From: Ailanthus altissimus
Lineage: Eukaryota > Streptophyta > Magnoliopsida > Sapindales > Simaroubaceae
Direction: 5' to 3'
NCBI GenBank assembly: GCA_946807835.1
Contig: OX327684.1
Span: 36,950,501-37,014,500 of the forward strand
DNA length: 64,000 nucleotides
Shown here: positions 11,276 through 23,494 of the stretch, one piece after another
Layout: every line of letters begins with the position of its first letter
Numbering within the stretch: the first letter of the stretch is position 1
Made by a program: the position numbers and the translations under genes
Notes under the pieces: generated by a model
The model's input: only the letters and a program-made list of their open reading frames with translations
What the model was told of the DNA's origin: nothing
Databases searched by the model: none

Positions 11276-13498
11276 ATGAAGTGCTTTCACTACTTCAAAG
11301 AAAAGAAATACAGACTGAGGGAAGAAAGATCAGCACCGGAGTTGAAAGAAAGGGGAAAGTCGTCGGAAGATTTTTCGGTTGGCGGCGCTGATCGTGTAAT
11401 CAAATCGTCATGCGCAGCGTCAGCAACTTCTCCCCGCGGGATACCTGAATTGTATGAAGAGAGGGCTCAAAATCTGCGAGTATTTTCATTCTCCGAGCTC
11501 AGACAAGCCACAAATGATTTCAACAGGCAACTCAAGATTGGCGAAGGCGGATTTGGGAGTGTCTACAAAGGCTCAATTAAGCCTGCTGGTGATGGGAAAG
11601 ACGATCCCACTACTGTTGTTGCTGTCAAAATGCTTAACAGGAACGGCTTACAGGTATATATATTATATACGAGTTATCAACAACATATCAATCAATCTCA
11701 ATATTATAATTTGATATGATTGTGATGCTGAGACTAGAATGTCTCTCACCATCAAAGGGCAAACACAAGGATGCCCTGCAGCTGTTGGATTTGCAGAGAT
11801 GGCTTGTGAATGTTGTGTATGTATAGATTTGGATTTGAATTGAATGCTTAGAATGTTACCCTGCTCGATGTCATCATATTTTCCTTACATTGAACTTATG
11901 CTTAGCAAGAGTGATATAGCATGAATTTAGTCTGTGATTCGAATCAGGGTGGCACTTCTTCATATTCCATCTCTAAGCTTGACTGGTATCTACACATTTG
12001 AACCACACATATGGCTTTCTGTTTAGGTCCCCTTTAAAGGTTACTTGTTAGAAGATTCTTCTTCTTATTCTATCATTGTTTACTCTTCCTTTTGTGATTG
12101 TCGATTGTGCGAAATAATGGTTTATTTTTCCGACTATTGTGATTTATTAACTTCGCTAATTCTACGTAACTCATATAGGGTCATAAACAATGGGTGGCGG
12201 AAGTCCAATTTCTTGGTGTTTTGGAACACCCAAACCTTGTGAAACTCATAGGGTACTGCGCTGTGGATGGAGAAACAGAGATCCAGCGCCTACTCGTGTA
12301 CGAGTTTATGCCAAATAGGAGCTTGGAAGATCATCTTTTTATTAGGGCATTCCCACCTATTCCTTGGAAAACAAGATTACAGATAATACGTGGGGCAGCT
12401 GAAGGCATGGCTTATCTGCATGAAGGGTCAGAAGTTCAGGTGAGTTCAGGCTCAATATAAGACATTCTCTGAGGTTGTGCTTTGTAAATCTCTCCTTTTC
12501 TTTTCCTCTGTTTTTAACTAACTATTTGACATAACCCCATCCCAATTCAGCTCATTTTAGCATCAATATGAATTGTAATTTTGTCTAGTTATTAAGTTGC
12601 CATTCCTTGGTTATGACCATCTAATATTTGTAATGCTAACGGTGAAGGTGATATATTGAGATTTCAAATCCTCAAATGTGTTACTTGATGAGAATTTTAA
12701 GCCGAAGCTTTCAGACTTTGGGCTTGCAAGGGAGGGGCCATTGGCAGGCCGTACACATGTTTCCACAGCTGTAAGTAACTTTTTCGCTGGTAATGTATCC
12801 ACATAGATCATATTTAAGGTGATACTGTAGAATTTCCCTGGCTTGATCTGTCAATGAATTGAGAAATTCATGGAAAGAAACCCATTAACAAAGTGAGATC
12901 ATGCAATAAGCTCACGGGAACTTCACTCGTGTGTGATCAGGTGGTGGGAACATTCGGATATGCTGCTCCAGATTATATAGAGACTGGCCATCTCACAGCT
13001 AAAAGTGATGTTTGGAGTTTTGGTGTGGTATTGTATGAGATTCTTACTGGCAGGCGGTCGTTGGAACGAAACCGACCAAAACCAGAGCAGCAACTTCTGG
13101 AATGGGTGAAGCAGTATCCTGCTGATAGTAAGAAGTTTGGCTTGATAATGGACCCGCGGCTTGTGAATGAGTATTCTATCAATGAAGCTCGAAAAATTGC
13201 CAGATTAGCAGACGCTTGTTTGTCAAAGAGCGCCAAGGAACGGCCGAAGATGAGTCAGGTGGTGGAGAGATTAAATCAGATAATGCAAGTTTCTGGTGAA
13301 GGAGACACTTCTTCTGATAAAAATTTGAAGACCTGCGAAACGGACGCAGTTGAGGAAGAATTTGAAGAGAAGACAGAGGAAATTGAACCCTCAGAATCAT
13401 GGAAGAGACGAATGGCGCACCTAGCTAAACTCGGGGAACATGTCGAGGGGGCGAGCAGAAGAAGATTGATAATCATGCAGAGGGCCAAAGTGCTTTGA
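11276..13498 (+). pseudogene. PCRK-like receptor-like cytoplasmic kinase, stop codon in catalytic loop
   Basis: Exons 11276-11653, 12179-12439, 12648-12770 and 12941-13498 join in phase (440 codons). The protein resembles Arabidopsis PCRK1/PCRK2 (RLCK subfamily VII), cytoplasmic Ser/Thr kinases in pattern-triggered immunity. Visible motifs: MKCF start, FSFSELRQATNDFNRQLKIG, glycine loop GEGGFGSVYKG, VAVKML lysine, SDFGLAR, then [20 protein letters not shown] and [20 protein letters not shown]. In exon 3 the HRD-equivalent YRD reads Y-stop-D: TGA at 12657-12659 (codon 217) where CGA is expected. Translation would end after the N-lobe and the lobe hinge, giving no kinase activity. All other codons are open, so the lesion looks recent. 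The exon 3 acceptor is weak, with little pyrimidine before its AG. A copia element begins 186 bp after the stop codon. Assembly error or a null allele are the alternatives. Confidence 0.85.
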
Positions 13499-13684
13499 TT
13501 AGTCTTCTTTCTCTCGTAACTCTCCCTCTTGGCCCTTGCCTAAGCTTTTACTACTTGCTATGTTTAATGGTTTATTCAGGTCATGAAATGCAAAAATACA
13601 GCAGAAGGTGTAAGAATGTATTGGAAACTGAATGTACTGGTTATCTAGGCAGGACATTTTTGCCTCTGTAAAATAGTTGTGCTA

Positions 13685-14025
13685 TGAAAGAGTTCTTGAG
13701 TTTAGCTGTTTGGTTGCAAAGAAAAACAAGCAAGAAACAAAGAGAACAAAGATAAACTGCTAATCTTTCTTAAATCTGAAAATTGTTTCAATGCATCGAT
13801 TAATTCTCATTACAACGCTTCTATTTATACACGCATTATTACAATGAATGTACAAGTGAAATTACAACAGAAAAAGAAATAGAAAAGAATTAGGCAGGAA
13901 AATCTGTTGTAACAAAAATTTGAAGTTCTTTTGCACACTTCTTTTTAAGCCCTATGCTTGCTGCCTTCACATTTCCCTGTTAACATCATGACGCGTCAGC
14001 AGTAGTATAACATTATAATCTAACA
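13685..14025 (-). repeat. 3' LTR of the copia element
   Basis: Runs from TG to CA on the plus strand and ends 'ataatctaaca' next to the polypurine tract. It shares most of its sequence with 17776-18123 but lacks a segment of about 24 bp (after 'aatgtacaagtg') present there, and has scattered substitutions. The divergence points to an old insertion. Confidence 0.9.
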
Positions 14026-14080
14026 TCCCCTGCAAACTCAAAGGTGTGAATAGCAAATTTGGAGAATGGAAGAGGTTTAA

Positions 14081-14629
14081 TCAGGATGTCAGCCACTTAA
14101 TCAACACTGGGACATATCGAACCTCCACCTGATTAGTTATAATTTTTTCTCGGATGAAGTGCACTTCCAGCTCAAAATATTTATGAAAAATTGGGTTGAG
14201 TGCAAGAGCTTGTGTACTCTGATTGCCACACCACAAAATAGGTGTATTAGTTGGTTTATCATGGAGTTCTTTAAGCAGTGTAGTTAACCACAACAATTCT
14301 GCACAATTTGAGGCCAAAGCTAGATATTCAACCTCGGTGTTAGATAGAGATACTACATTTTGCTTTTTACTTAACCCAAAGATTAGGTTATTTTCGAGAA
14401 ATACACAAAATTCATAAATTGATCTCCTGTCATTGGGGTTGTTACCCCAATCTGCATTAGCATATCTTACTAGACTTTTGTTGCCTAAGTCAATAAACTC
14501 AATTGGATAATGTAAGGTGCCTTTAAGATACCTTAAAACTTTCTTGCAGGCCTGCCAATGATGAACTGATGGACTTGCAAAAACCTGACTCAACTTGTGC
14601 ACAAAAAAAGAAATTTTTGCTTTGGTCAA
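14081..14629 (-). pseudogene. copia RNase H / polyprotein C-terminal fragment
   Basis: The 182-codon frame matches the C-terminal part of copia polyproteins: a VLRYLKGT-type motif following WQACKK, an ANADWGNNPNDRRS segment typical of the RNase H start (usually Y-A-D-A-D-W/Y), SNTEVEYLALA, and ALNPIFHKYFELEVHFIREK near the end. The fragment is open but separated by stops and frameshifts from the reverse transcriptase upstream. It belongs to the 13685-18123 element. Confidence 0.85.
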
Positions 14630-15045
14630 TGTAGCATGCTAAATAGCACCCACAATGCTTCTGTAGAGAAAGAGATTATCAAAGAGATCACCATCAGACT
14701 TTAGGATTTTTTGACCTGGACTGATGGGAACATCATAGCTATTATAAATTGGATATGTTTGCTCTCTTTAGAATATCTTGAATGTACTTTGATTGATTCA
14801 AATGCAACCCTAATTTTGTAAGAGTAACTTTAATGCCGAGAAAGTAATTAAAGTACCCCAAGTCTTTGAGGGCAAATGCAGTATCAAGACACTTGATGAA
14901 TTCTTCTAATAAGACTGAATCATAATCAGTACCATTATAAGCTTTCCATCAAGCTTCTTGATAAATAAAGATGTATCTAATTTGCAATTCTTAAATTCCC
15001 ACTATAACAATGCTATTTTGAGCTTGTCAAACAATCTCTTAGAGC

Positions 15046-15459
15046 TTATTTCAAGCCATATAAGGTTTTGTGAAGCTTACATATATATGTTGGTATGCTT
15101 GAATCAATAAACCCCTCTAACTGTCTTATATACACTGTCTCAATTAAATACCCCTTAAGAAATGCATTATTTACATCGATTTGTCGAATCTTCCAATGAT
15201 ACAGCACTGTAAGGCTCAAAACAACCTTTACTATAGAAGCTTTTATCACTAGATTGAAAGTTTTCATGTAATTTATGCCTGGTGTTTGAGAAAAGCCTTT
15301 AGCAACCAATCTAGTTTTATGCTTTGAGATTAAACCATTTGAGTTGTATTTAGTTATGAAAATCCATTTATTGTCAACTATTTTAGTTACTTTTGATGTT
15401 GGTACTAAAGACCAGGTTCCAATTTTCATGAGAGCTGAGTATTCCTCCAACATTACCAA
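15046..15459 (-). pseudogene. copia reverse transcriptase fragment
   Basis: The 137-codon frame begins in the region before the reverse transcriptase fingers (W-S-L-V-P) and contains KHKTRLVAKGFSQTPGINY and DVNNAFLKGYL, both characteristic of the RVT_2 family. The downstream part that should carry the YxDD active site is interrupted between about 14640 and 15045. No functional enzyme is encoded. Confidence 0.87.
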
Positions 15460-15780
15460 AAATCACTTTCTATCCTGCATAACTTCCTTTATTATCATAG
15501 GTTCTAAATCACCGCTATTGGTTTGACTCAAATGTAGTTTAGGCTTGAAAATACCAGATTTTGATTTGGTGTGCATTGAATGTAAAGATTTAGTGTGTGA
15601 TTTTGACAGGTTTAAGTGTTTTGGATGTGTTGTGTAATTGTCTGCAGACATATGATCTAGTGTATCAGTTAAGGTTTCATGTTGCAGTACCTTTATTTTT
15701 CTATCAAATTGCCTTTCAACCTAAGTTTTGAATTGTTTGAATATATTCAGAGATTCAGACTTTAGTTCCATACGAAAAAT

Positions 15781-16158
15781 TCAAATGTATCTTGAACAAT
15801 CATTTAAAAAAATTATATAGTATTTGAAATCTTCTCTTGTTTTAGTAGATAAGGGACCCCAAACATCTGAATATATACGATTCAAAGGATGTTTTGATTT
15901 GATTGTAGTGCAAGGAAAGTGAAGTGTATGTAGTTTTTCAAGTTGGCATGAATCACAGAACACTACTGTGTATTTCTTATTATTGTCAGTAAAGAGATTA
16001 CAAGTATGCATTGCATTCTTAAAGGTGTAAGGACTTGGTTGACCAAGTCTTTTATGCCACAAATTGTAATCACTCTTCTTCTGACTTGAGTAAGACAGAA
16101 AACAGGCTATACAAGGATCAATGTTTGACTTGCATACAACTATGGGAATTAATTGCAC
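15781..16158 (-). pseudogene. copia pre-integrase / integrase N-terminal fragment
   Basis: The 125-codon frame shows the GAG-pre-integrase segment (LWHKRLGQPS), the second half of the HHCC zinc motif (CDSCQLEK), and IYSDVWGP, which holds the first Asp of the integrase catalytic triad. It stops soon afterwards (NDCSRYI), so the catalytic core is incomplete. Confidence 0.87.
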
Positions 16159-16734
16159 AAGGCTGATTTTTATTTATATTACATTGTGTATTCACAAAAC
16201 AGAAGGACAACATAGAGGTGGGATGAGTATTTAACAAAGTGTTTGATGTGGTAAAGTTTGGAAACCAATCTTCATTGTTTTGGAAAGAACTCAGGGTAAA
16301 CTTATAGAGGCTCTTCACAGCAGTACCTTTGAGCAACACAATTCCTATTCTCTTGTCTTTTATGAAACATGAATCAGGCAAAAATTCAATCAAAATATTG
16401 TTATCATTTACTAATTTTGAGACACAGATTAGGTTCTTGGTAATTGAAGGTACAAATAATATATCATTAAGTTAAAGCATTTTGTGAGTTATGTATGCAA
16501 CACCAATACTTTTGATCAGTAAGCTTAAACCATTACCCTTAAGTAGTTGTTTATTACCTGTAAATTCAGCTTTTTTTGATAGGTTGGCTTCATTGTTTGT
16601 TAAGTGATGAGTGGCACTTGAGTCCAGATATCAATCCTGCTCTTCAATTCCTTCCTGCACCTATTGAGAAGCTATATAAGCAGCTCTCTGTCCTGAATTG
16701 CCATCTGAACCATGTCCTCCAAAATTCTGAATTC

Positions 16735-17392
16735 TTATATTTCCAAAACCAGATTGTTGCCTGGGTACATAGTCTTTGTTGTACCTATAATAGCATTTTG
16801 CAGCAACATGTCCTTGTTTCTCACAAATCTAACAGATAAACTTGTTGAAATTTCTATTTCTTTCACCAACTTCCAACTTCCTGTCATGGACTGTTGATCT
16901 CTTCCCCCTATAACTTTGAGTTTCTCTTCCAAAACTTCCATTATTAGTATTTGCACCAATAGCATTATTGCTCTCACCATTGTTATGCTTGAAATTATTG
17001 CTACATATTAAACCATTAAAGCCTCATCTCTTTTGAGTTTTCTAAACATAGTTGACTGAATAGTCTTGATTACCAATTTTGCTCCCAGAATTATGTATAA
17101 TTTTGCTTTCTTGAGTCGGCAACATTGAGTAAGCCTCCTTCAAGCTAATAGAACCTAACTTGCTTACGATCAAGACTATTGTTGAATCATATTCAGGTTC
17201 CATTCCATATATCATGTATTCAATAAACTCATCATCTTCAATTAGACATCCAACAAGAGCAAGTTCATCAATAAGATTCTTTACCTTTGAAAAATATTTT
17301 GACATGGTCATAGTTCCTTTGTTTATCATTGTTAATTGTTGTTTGATTTGCAGAGATAGAGCTTTAGATTCACTTCTAAACTGCTTCTCCAC
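16735..17392 (-). pseudogene. copia gag fragment with broken zinc knuckle
   Basis: 17042-17392 encodes a UBN2-type gag segment (SYS-like KYFSKVKNLIDELALVG, then GMEPEYDSTI). Further along, about 16795-16850 on the minus strand, a CCHC zinc knuckle of the pattern C-x2-C-x4-H-x4-C can be read in another frame, with a stop codon (TAG) between its first two cysteines. The gag is therefore frame-broken and non-functional. Confidence 0.75.
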
Positions 17393-17763
17393 TGAGATCC
17401 ACAGTTCTCGAGAAGTTGTGTTATCAATTACTAAACACAGTATTGTGTTATTGATTATTAAGAATAATCAGCTCAATAGCAGCTGGTCTTGACGAATCTA
17501 TGTTTCATATTCTAGATTTTCGATCAGGCTTGTTCCTTATTCTGCATTACCATTTCTGGATTAACCGATATGGAACGGTTTTGTTGCCATTGATGAAACC
17601 TTCTAAACGATTGCCTCTAATTGCAATTAACACTTGCAATTTCTACATTGAATATTTTGTTCTAATAAGTTTTACTATCGATGGAAATGAACTCAGTGTT
17701 GTTGTAGTTGTGTTTAGGTTTGCAGAGGTCAGATTTGCATTTGAAATGTTTGCATGAGCCACG

Positions 17764-17775
17764 GCTCTGATACTA
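17764..17775 (-). other. Primer-binding site of the copia element
   Basis: The minus-strand reading tagtatcagagc differs by one base from the tggtatcagagc commonly seen in plant copia elements, which pairs with the 3' end of initiator-Met tRNA. It lies directly next to the 5' LTR (17776-18123), which fixes the orientation of the element. Confidence 0.85.
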
Positions 17776-18123
17776 TAAAAGAGTTCTTGAGCTATTTGGT
17801 TGCAAAGAAAAATAAGCAAGAAATAGAGAAAACAAAGATAAACAGCTAATCTTTCTTAATTCTGAAAATTGTGTCAATGCTTTGATTAATTCTCATTACA
17901 ACACTTCTATTTATACACGCAGTATTACAATAAATGTACACGTGGCTTTTGATCCGTAAATTAAGGAAATTACAACAGAAAAGAATTAGGCGGAAAATCT
18001 GTTGTAACAACAATTTGAAGCTCTTTTGCACACTTCTTCTTTTTAAGCCCTATGCTTGCTGCCTTCACGTTTCCCTGTTAACATCACGACACGTCAGCGG
18101 CAGTATAACATTATAATCTAATA
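17776..18123 (-). repeat. 5' LTR of the copia element
   Basis: 348 bp, matching 13685-14025 along its whole length apart from indels. The terminal TG/CA have decayed: the plus strand starts TA and ends TA. It holds an extra segment of about 24 bp after 'aatgtacacgtg'. Confidence 0.88.
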
Positions 18124-20028
18124 TGCTTGTATAGGGATGTTATGACAAGGACTATTCCTTACTTCATTCTTATTCCTGGAAGCTGTGTTTTGAAAACTAA
18201 AATTGAATCAAATGAAACTTTTTACTTGTTTGAATGATGAGGGATCCAGGAACGAGGAGAAGGAAAATTAAATGACAAATTTCCCATGAGTTTATGCTCA
18301 TGTCTGTTTATAACACTGCGTTAACTCGCACCGTGTTTCCAGAAAAAGTTCCCAAACTTGCGAGTTACGAATTAAAAGAAGGTAAAACATGAGCAAATTA
18401 AGAACCGCAAAACCAGAGTCTATTCGCTAAATTCAAATGATCTTTCATTTGTGACAACAATCATGGTTTTTGATTGTTGTTTAATTTAAGTCCAAAATGG
18501 AAATTAACCAATGTTCCACAAATGAAGTTAAAATGCTGTAAGTTCTTCTGCAAGTTTAGGTGAAACAATAAGTTCCAAGTTCAGGGACTGAAACATGAAA
18601 CATCCTTCCAACATATATTGCACGTCGAGATGGTCAAACTTTTCTGCTGTTGGATGAATTTTTTCAGTGTTTGCCGGAAATTTCGCTGCAACAGGCAAAT
18701 GTTTCCGGTGAACGGATTTTAGAAGGTTTTACAAAAGGCGGCAGGTCATTGTATCAGCAGAGTTCTGTTAAAGTCTCTCACAGTCTCGTTCTGTACTTCT
18801 GTTGGTTGTTTTTTTATTAATGGTTTTTTTCTTGCATCAAAAGGCCAAGGCCATGTTTGAGAGGAATGTAGGGGCTTATTGGGCTAGTTTCAGTTCAGTC
18901 TCGGCCCATCTCAGTACTAGACCCTAACTGGGCTTGTAGGTGCGGATTGGCGTAAATAAGATAGCCAGGCCCAAAGCATTCTTCAGGGTGATAACGATAC
19001 TCTTTGAAATTGCCATGTAGATGTAAGATATTCTGTAGGAGCTGATTCTTCAGAAGAGATTTACTGAAGATTTTTACAACTTCCGATGGGAGTGCATCTA
19101 ATAATTCTGAAAAATATTTTATAATGTTTAATTTGAAAACCAATGTGTAGTTTTTTTTCTTTTTGGAAATTTAGTATCTTATGCCAGATTCTTCAGGTAG
19201 TATTTTGCAGATCGAGCAACTAATAACTCGCTCTAAATAGACCCCACTGATAGAAAACACCCATTTGACCTGTGATTCAGTTTTCCAGTTTTTGTAAATA
19301 TTTTATTTTCTTTAAAAATATTCCAAACAATAAGTTTTTCTTACCAACTCAAGCTGATTTTCAAACCTGTGTTGCTGCCAGTTTACAATTAAAAACTATA
19401 AAGCAAAGCGCACCACCTATGCATGTTTTTGTTTATACCAAGAATGACTTTTCTGGTGCTAAATTTTAGCAATATTTATTTGGAAATCAAAGCCAACTGT
19501 TGGGATACTCAAAAATAAAAAAATTAAAAAAGGGCCAACTGTTGGAGCCTGGAGCCTTCCTGGGTCGTTCCGCTTTGGTTGGCAATCATAGCAAATGGCG
19601 CATAAACATTCAGCTGTGTTCAATCCTGTTTTGATTGATTTAATCACAGATCCAATTATCCACGCAAACTCTTTAATGTTCTTCAGTTTAATTTAGAATA
19701 TCGAAAGAGAAAATGAAAACAAATCTCTTATGCATACTTGATTGCTTCCTCAAATAGGAAAAATTGAACAGGAAAATGATTTATCATTACAAAAAATTAA
19801 CACAGACCCCCCCACGCAAGGATGCTGGTTCCCTCTTAATTCTAGAAAAAGAGAAAAAATGAAAAATGAAATCTCTAATGGATGACATGTTATTCCTCCC
19901 CTCTCTCTCTCCGACTTTACCCACCATCCATGCATTTACAGAATGTCATATTATGAGGGATTGATTTCCTTTAAAGTTTGTCACCAAAATCCAAAAACAA
20001 AAATGCTTGTACTTGTGCAGTTTCAGTT
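18124..20028. other. Intergenic; no gene recognised
   Basis: Between the copia element and the FLZ gene. The open frames (for example 82 codons at 18895-19143, minus) have no family resemblance and lack splice-consistent partners. The part next to 20029 is presumably the 3' untranslated region of the FLZ gene. Confidence 0.5.
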
Positions 20029-20629
20029 TCAGGCCACCGCCACTGTACCCGTCTGTACAGTATTGTTGGGTGTAGAAGTCGAGGTCTTGGATTCTGATTT
20101 TCTGGTGGATGCTGAAGAAGACGACTTTTTCCAGCTCCTCTCCTTTGACTCATCTATCTCGATCTGTTCTTGCCTGCACTCTTTGCTACAGAACGGTGTG
20201 TTCCCCCTGCAATATTTCATCAACCAATTCCATGTTCATTTCAATAATCAATCTAAAAATTCTAATTGCACGTACCCTATCTGGGATACTGCAGATTGGC
20301 TAATTGAAAATCTAATTCATAAAATTTATGTAGAAGTTTTTGATTCATTTTACAGGCACACGAGAAGTAGAAGGTTTTTTTTTCCTTAAAAACTTTTTTA
20401 AGAAAAAGTTCTTGCTGCAAATTCACATCTGGGTATATCAGATTTTCTACAAATTGAACGAATAGGTGAAAATTTTAAATACTAAAATAAATAAATAGAA
20501 GGCGATTTTGGTAACTAACCTGTACATGAAGATGTCGGAATTATAACCGAGTGGTTTACGGCACAAAGAACATGCATCAAGGAAGTGGGGCTCCTGGTAA
20601 TCTACGCAGCCGGCGTAATAGTAAGACAT
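20029..20629 (-). CDS. FCS-like zinc finger (FLZ) protein
   Basis: Two exons, 20520-20629 and 20029-20206, give 95 residues. The FLZ (formerly DUF581) domain spans about residues 14-56: [20 protein letters not shown], then [10 protein letters not shown] and [12 protein letters not shown]. The zinc ligands are the two CxxC-type cysteines (C20, C23) and the cysteines of FCS-KEC. Exon 1 ends inside the Arg codon before GNTPFCS, a natural FLZ position. The C-terminus is a low-complexity Ser/Thr/Lys tail. FLZ proteins bind and scaffold SnRK1 kinase subunits and are induced by sugar and energy signals. The start is the only Met before the domain. The closest relative from memory is Arabidopsis FLZ3 (At2g44670), which also fits the gene order. 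A TATA-like sequence lies about 140 bp upstream. Confidence 0.92.
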
Positions 20630-20766
20630 CGCCTTCGCCGCTGTAATCTGATAGAAAAATTATTAAGATTATGGTTCCGGTTCTATAATGCGCCGGGGAG
20701 AGCGAGTGCCAGTTTTTACAGAGCGAACAAGTGGGTGGGAGGAAGGCGGTAGTGAAGTGCTATGTG

Positions 20767-20774
20767 TATTTAAA
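20767..20774 (-). promoter_or_regulatory. TATA-like box of the FLZ gene
   Basis: The minus strand reads TTTAAATA, about 138 bp before the start codon at 20629. The spacing allows a short 5' leader of roughly 100 bases. It was identified by consensus only. Confidence 0.45.
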
Positions 20775-23494
20775 GCGACGTGGCCAAGAAAGAGAAGGTT
20801 ACTTGAGAGAATCAAGTAAATTGTAGACCACGCCAGAAAGATGTCTAACCAATCGTGTTATTTAGTTTTGGTTTTTCTAAGGCTAATTTGTTGCCAGGTG
20901 GCTTGATTTTACCAGCTGATTCTTTAAAAAGGCAACGGTCATACGAGGGAGAGCTTATTACAAAACCGATGGCGATTATCATAAATCTGTGCGGTTTATA
21001 ATCTATTGGAGCGGTACATGCATGATGTATGATGCATCTCTTTTTTTTTAAAAGAAATATATTAGTTTATTTACATTTGGGCCCCTTTGGTTCGTGTACT
21101 TTTTTAATTATTTCATTTATAAACTAGTTAGATTCTGTTCTCTTCACCTATACACTTTTAGTGCAATGCAAAATACAATTAATCTTTTTTTCTTAGTACT
21201 ACTTTTAATTAGATAGTACCTTAAAATTGAGTTCAAATTTATGAACACCTGAAATTCCTATGTTGAATAATATTTATAAGAAAATATAATTAATTGTATA
21301 TTTTTAGTCGGTTAATAATTTTTTATTTTGATGTAGATGAAATTAAAATTGTAATAGTATGATAAAAAATATTATCCACTCAAATAAAATAATTTGAGGT
21401 TAACAATTTTTCTAGTAAAACATATTTTATTTTTTTGATTGAGTGATTAATATCTTCATTTTACAAATTTCATGATTAAAATTACTAAAAGAGACATGCA
21501 CACACAAAATATAGTAAAAGGATTCATATGCTTGCAAGTAATGGCCTAGTGTTAAAAATTTGCATCTTTTTATCGATAAAAAGTAATTATTTAGAATTTA
21601 AATCTCTTCTTTTTAATTTTTTTATTAAAAAATAGAAATTCGTCATCTGAAGGCTGGCCAGTAAGGGAAAATGAATTTTTTTTTTAAGTAGTTAAAAGGA
21701 AGCTTGAGAACTTTTTGGGGATATTAACAACAATATTATGAAAGTTGTGGATGAAAGTAAAGTTTAGATAAATGTTGAGGATATAAGTGAGAAGAACGAT
21801 AGCGCCAGCAAATCAATTATTACATGCTGACAATTGATGATCTCTCTACAGTCAAGGACCACATTTGTCGTTACTTTATCCAACTAAGGGCTGAGTACGT
21901 ATGGGCCCCACTCACCCCTCAGGCATCAATTAACTATAAAAAGTTAAAGCACTAAACTTGGAGCTGAGTAAGCGTAGGCCCCACTAACCCAACCAAAGGC
22001 CAAAGCAAACACAAACCATTGAATGTTGGGACCCAGCTGGCACCTTTTTCCAGGTCCTTGTCCCCTCTGCCCCACTGCCCGTCTACTCCCGGGCAACTTC
22101 TAGTAATATTATTGCCCGTTACACCTGCGGCCGTTCTTAGCTCACCAGCACAGCCTCTTATAATTATTGTCAAGTACTACGTGTCGATAAAATTGATTAT
22201 GAATTAAAAAAAAATTTATGGTCACGATTTACGAGGTCAATAGAATCGACGGCGTCCACTGTGCCACGATGACTAGACTATGTTGTGACCTCTATTATTA
22301 TAGGGGTATCGATTATTCCTCTCCCACGTTGGAACATGAGGTCTCAGCGATGTTTTTTTTTTCTAAAATAATTTTAATTTTAAAATTTATTTTATTTTTC
22401 AATACGAGATATTGAGTTGTGAAATTAGGATCATGGTGCCAGGCCTAAGTGAGGTTGGAACATGTCTAATAATGCATTACTAAAATGTTGTTTATAATAA
22501 AACTAAATTATAAACTGAATCACCTTTGAGATTTTGAATCCTTTCTCTTTCGTTCGTATTCATTTTTGGGACTCTTTAACTATTCAAATGGCACATGTGC
22601 TTACACGCAACTTGAATATAGACGTCGAATTGTTAAACCTTCAATAAGATCTTTTAGCTTTATTTTATAATCTCTGGAACATTTCCAACAAACAACTGTT
22701 GTCATTCTTTACCAACAAGCAATTGCATATTATTTCCCGGTATTAGCTATTTCTTTTACATAAATCTTTTGATTTAGCTGATCCAATTTAAAAGAACTGT
22801 CTAATTCATAATATCTTTAATGAAGTGGTAATTACATTCCTAAATCCCGTGCCCTAATGTAACAATTAAGTTTAATGTATAACTTCTCAAATCCCAATTT
22901 TAGTTTATTCAATTTCTCTTAAACATTTATTTTTAAGAACATATGATGCCCATTTCCAATATCACGGGAATATACTGGGCCAAGTTCACCTTGGCGCAAA
23001 ACATTGAGCCCAGTCAAGAATCCGAACAAGATGACCCAAGCCCTTAAGAGCTAAAACCTTATCAATCAGGCTACTTGGCTCATGCATGCTGGTGCCAGGC
23101 GTTTACATATTTTACGGAGTATTATGGTCCAAAAGAAGTTTCATAACTTACTAGACATGAGAACTCAAGTGTTGAGATCAGACGAACGTTTCTCAGGGAG
23201 GTTACCTATCCAAGATCACGAAGATAAAAATGAAAAAAAAAAGAGTACACAACGAATTTAGGGGGGCGGAGAGAACACAGAAGAAATAGGACTAAATAGC
23301 TTTCCGTTTCTTAAAAGTTTTGGAAAACCAGGGCGAGTGCACCCCATAATTATTTATACTAGTTTGGCACTCGGCACAAAAAAAAAAGTTTTTGGATTAT
23401 AATTTGGCTCCTTAACACAGATTTAACACTTCGGCTGATTCAAACCCAAAAATAAAAGAAGATTACAGAATCAAGGAGCAGAAAGGCAGCTACA
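20775..23494. other. Intergenic, 2.7 kb; no gene recognised
   Basis: Lies between the FLZ promoter and the 3' end of the ATP synthase delta' gene. It is AT-rich with some GC-richer patches near 21950-22170, where the 60-70-codon frames on both strands overlap each other and match no family. No transposon ends were found. Confidence 0.5.

Larger units (their letters stand above)
13685..18123 (-). mobile_element. Ty1/copia LTR retrotransposon, degenerate
   Basis: Two LTRs (13685-14025 and 17776-18123) flank a minus-strand gag-pol region in copia order. From high to low coordinates this is gag, zinc knuckle, pre-integrase/integrase, reverse transcriptase, RNase H. The primer-binding site (17764-17775, plus strand gctctgatacta) is one base from the complement of the initiator-Met tRNA 3' end. 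A purine tract (minus strand gcagggga) abuts the 3' LTR at 14026. Flanks tgcta and tgctt look like a 5-bp target duplication with one mismatch. Frames are broken many times and no complete polyprotein exists. It sits just downstream of the kinase gene in opposite orientation. Confidence 0.93.

Noticed and set aside
18895..19143. 82-codon minus-strand frame (SELLDALPSEVVKIFSKSLL)
   Set aside because: No recognisable family, no flanking exon or promoter evidence; left as intergenic.
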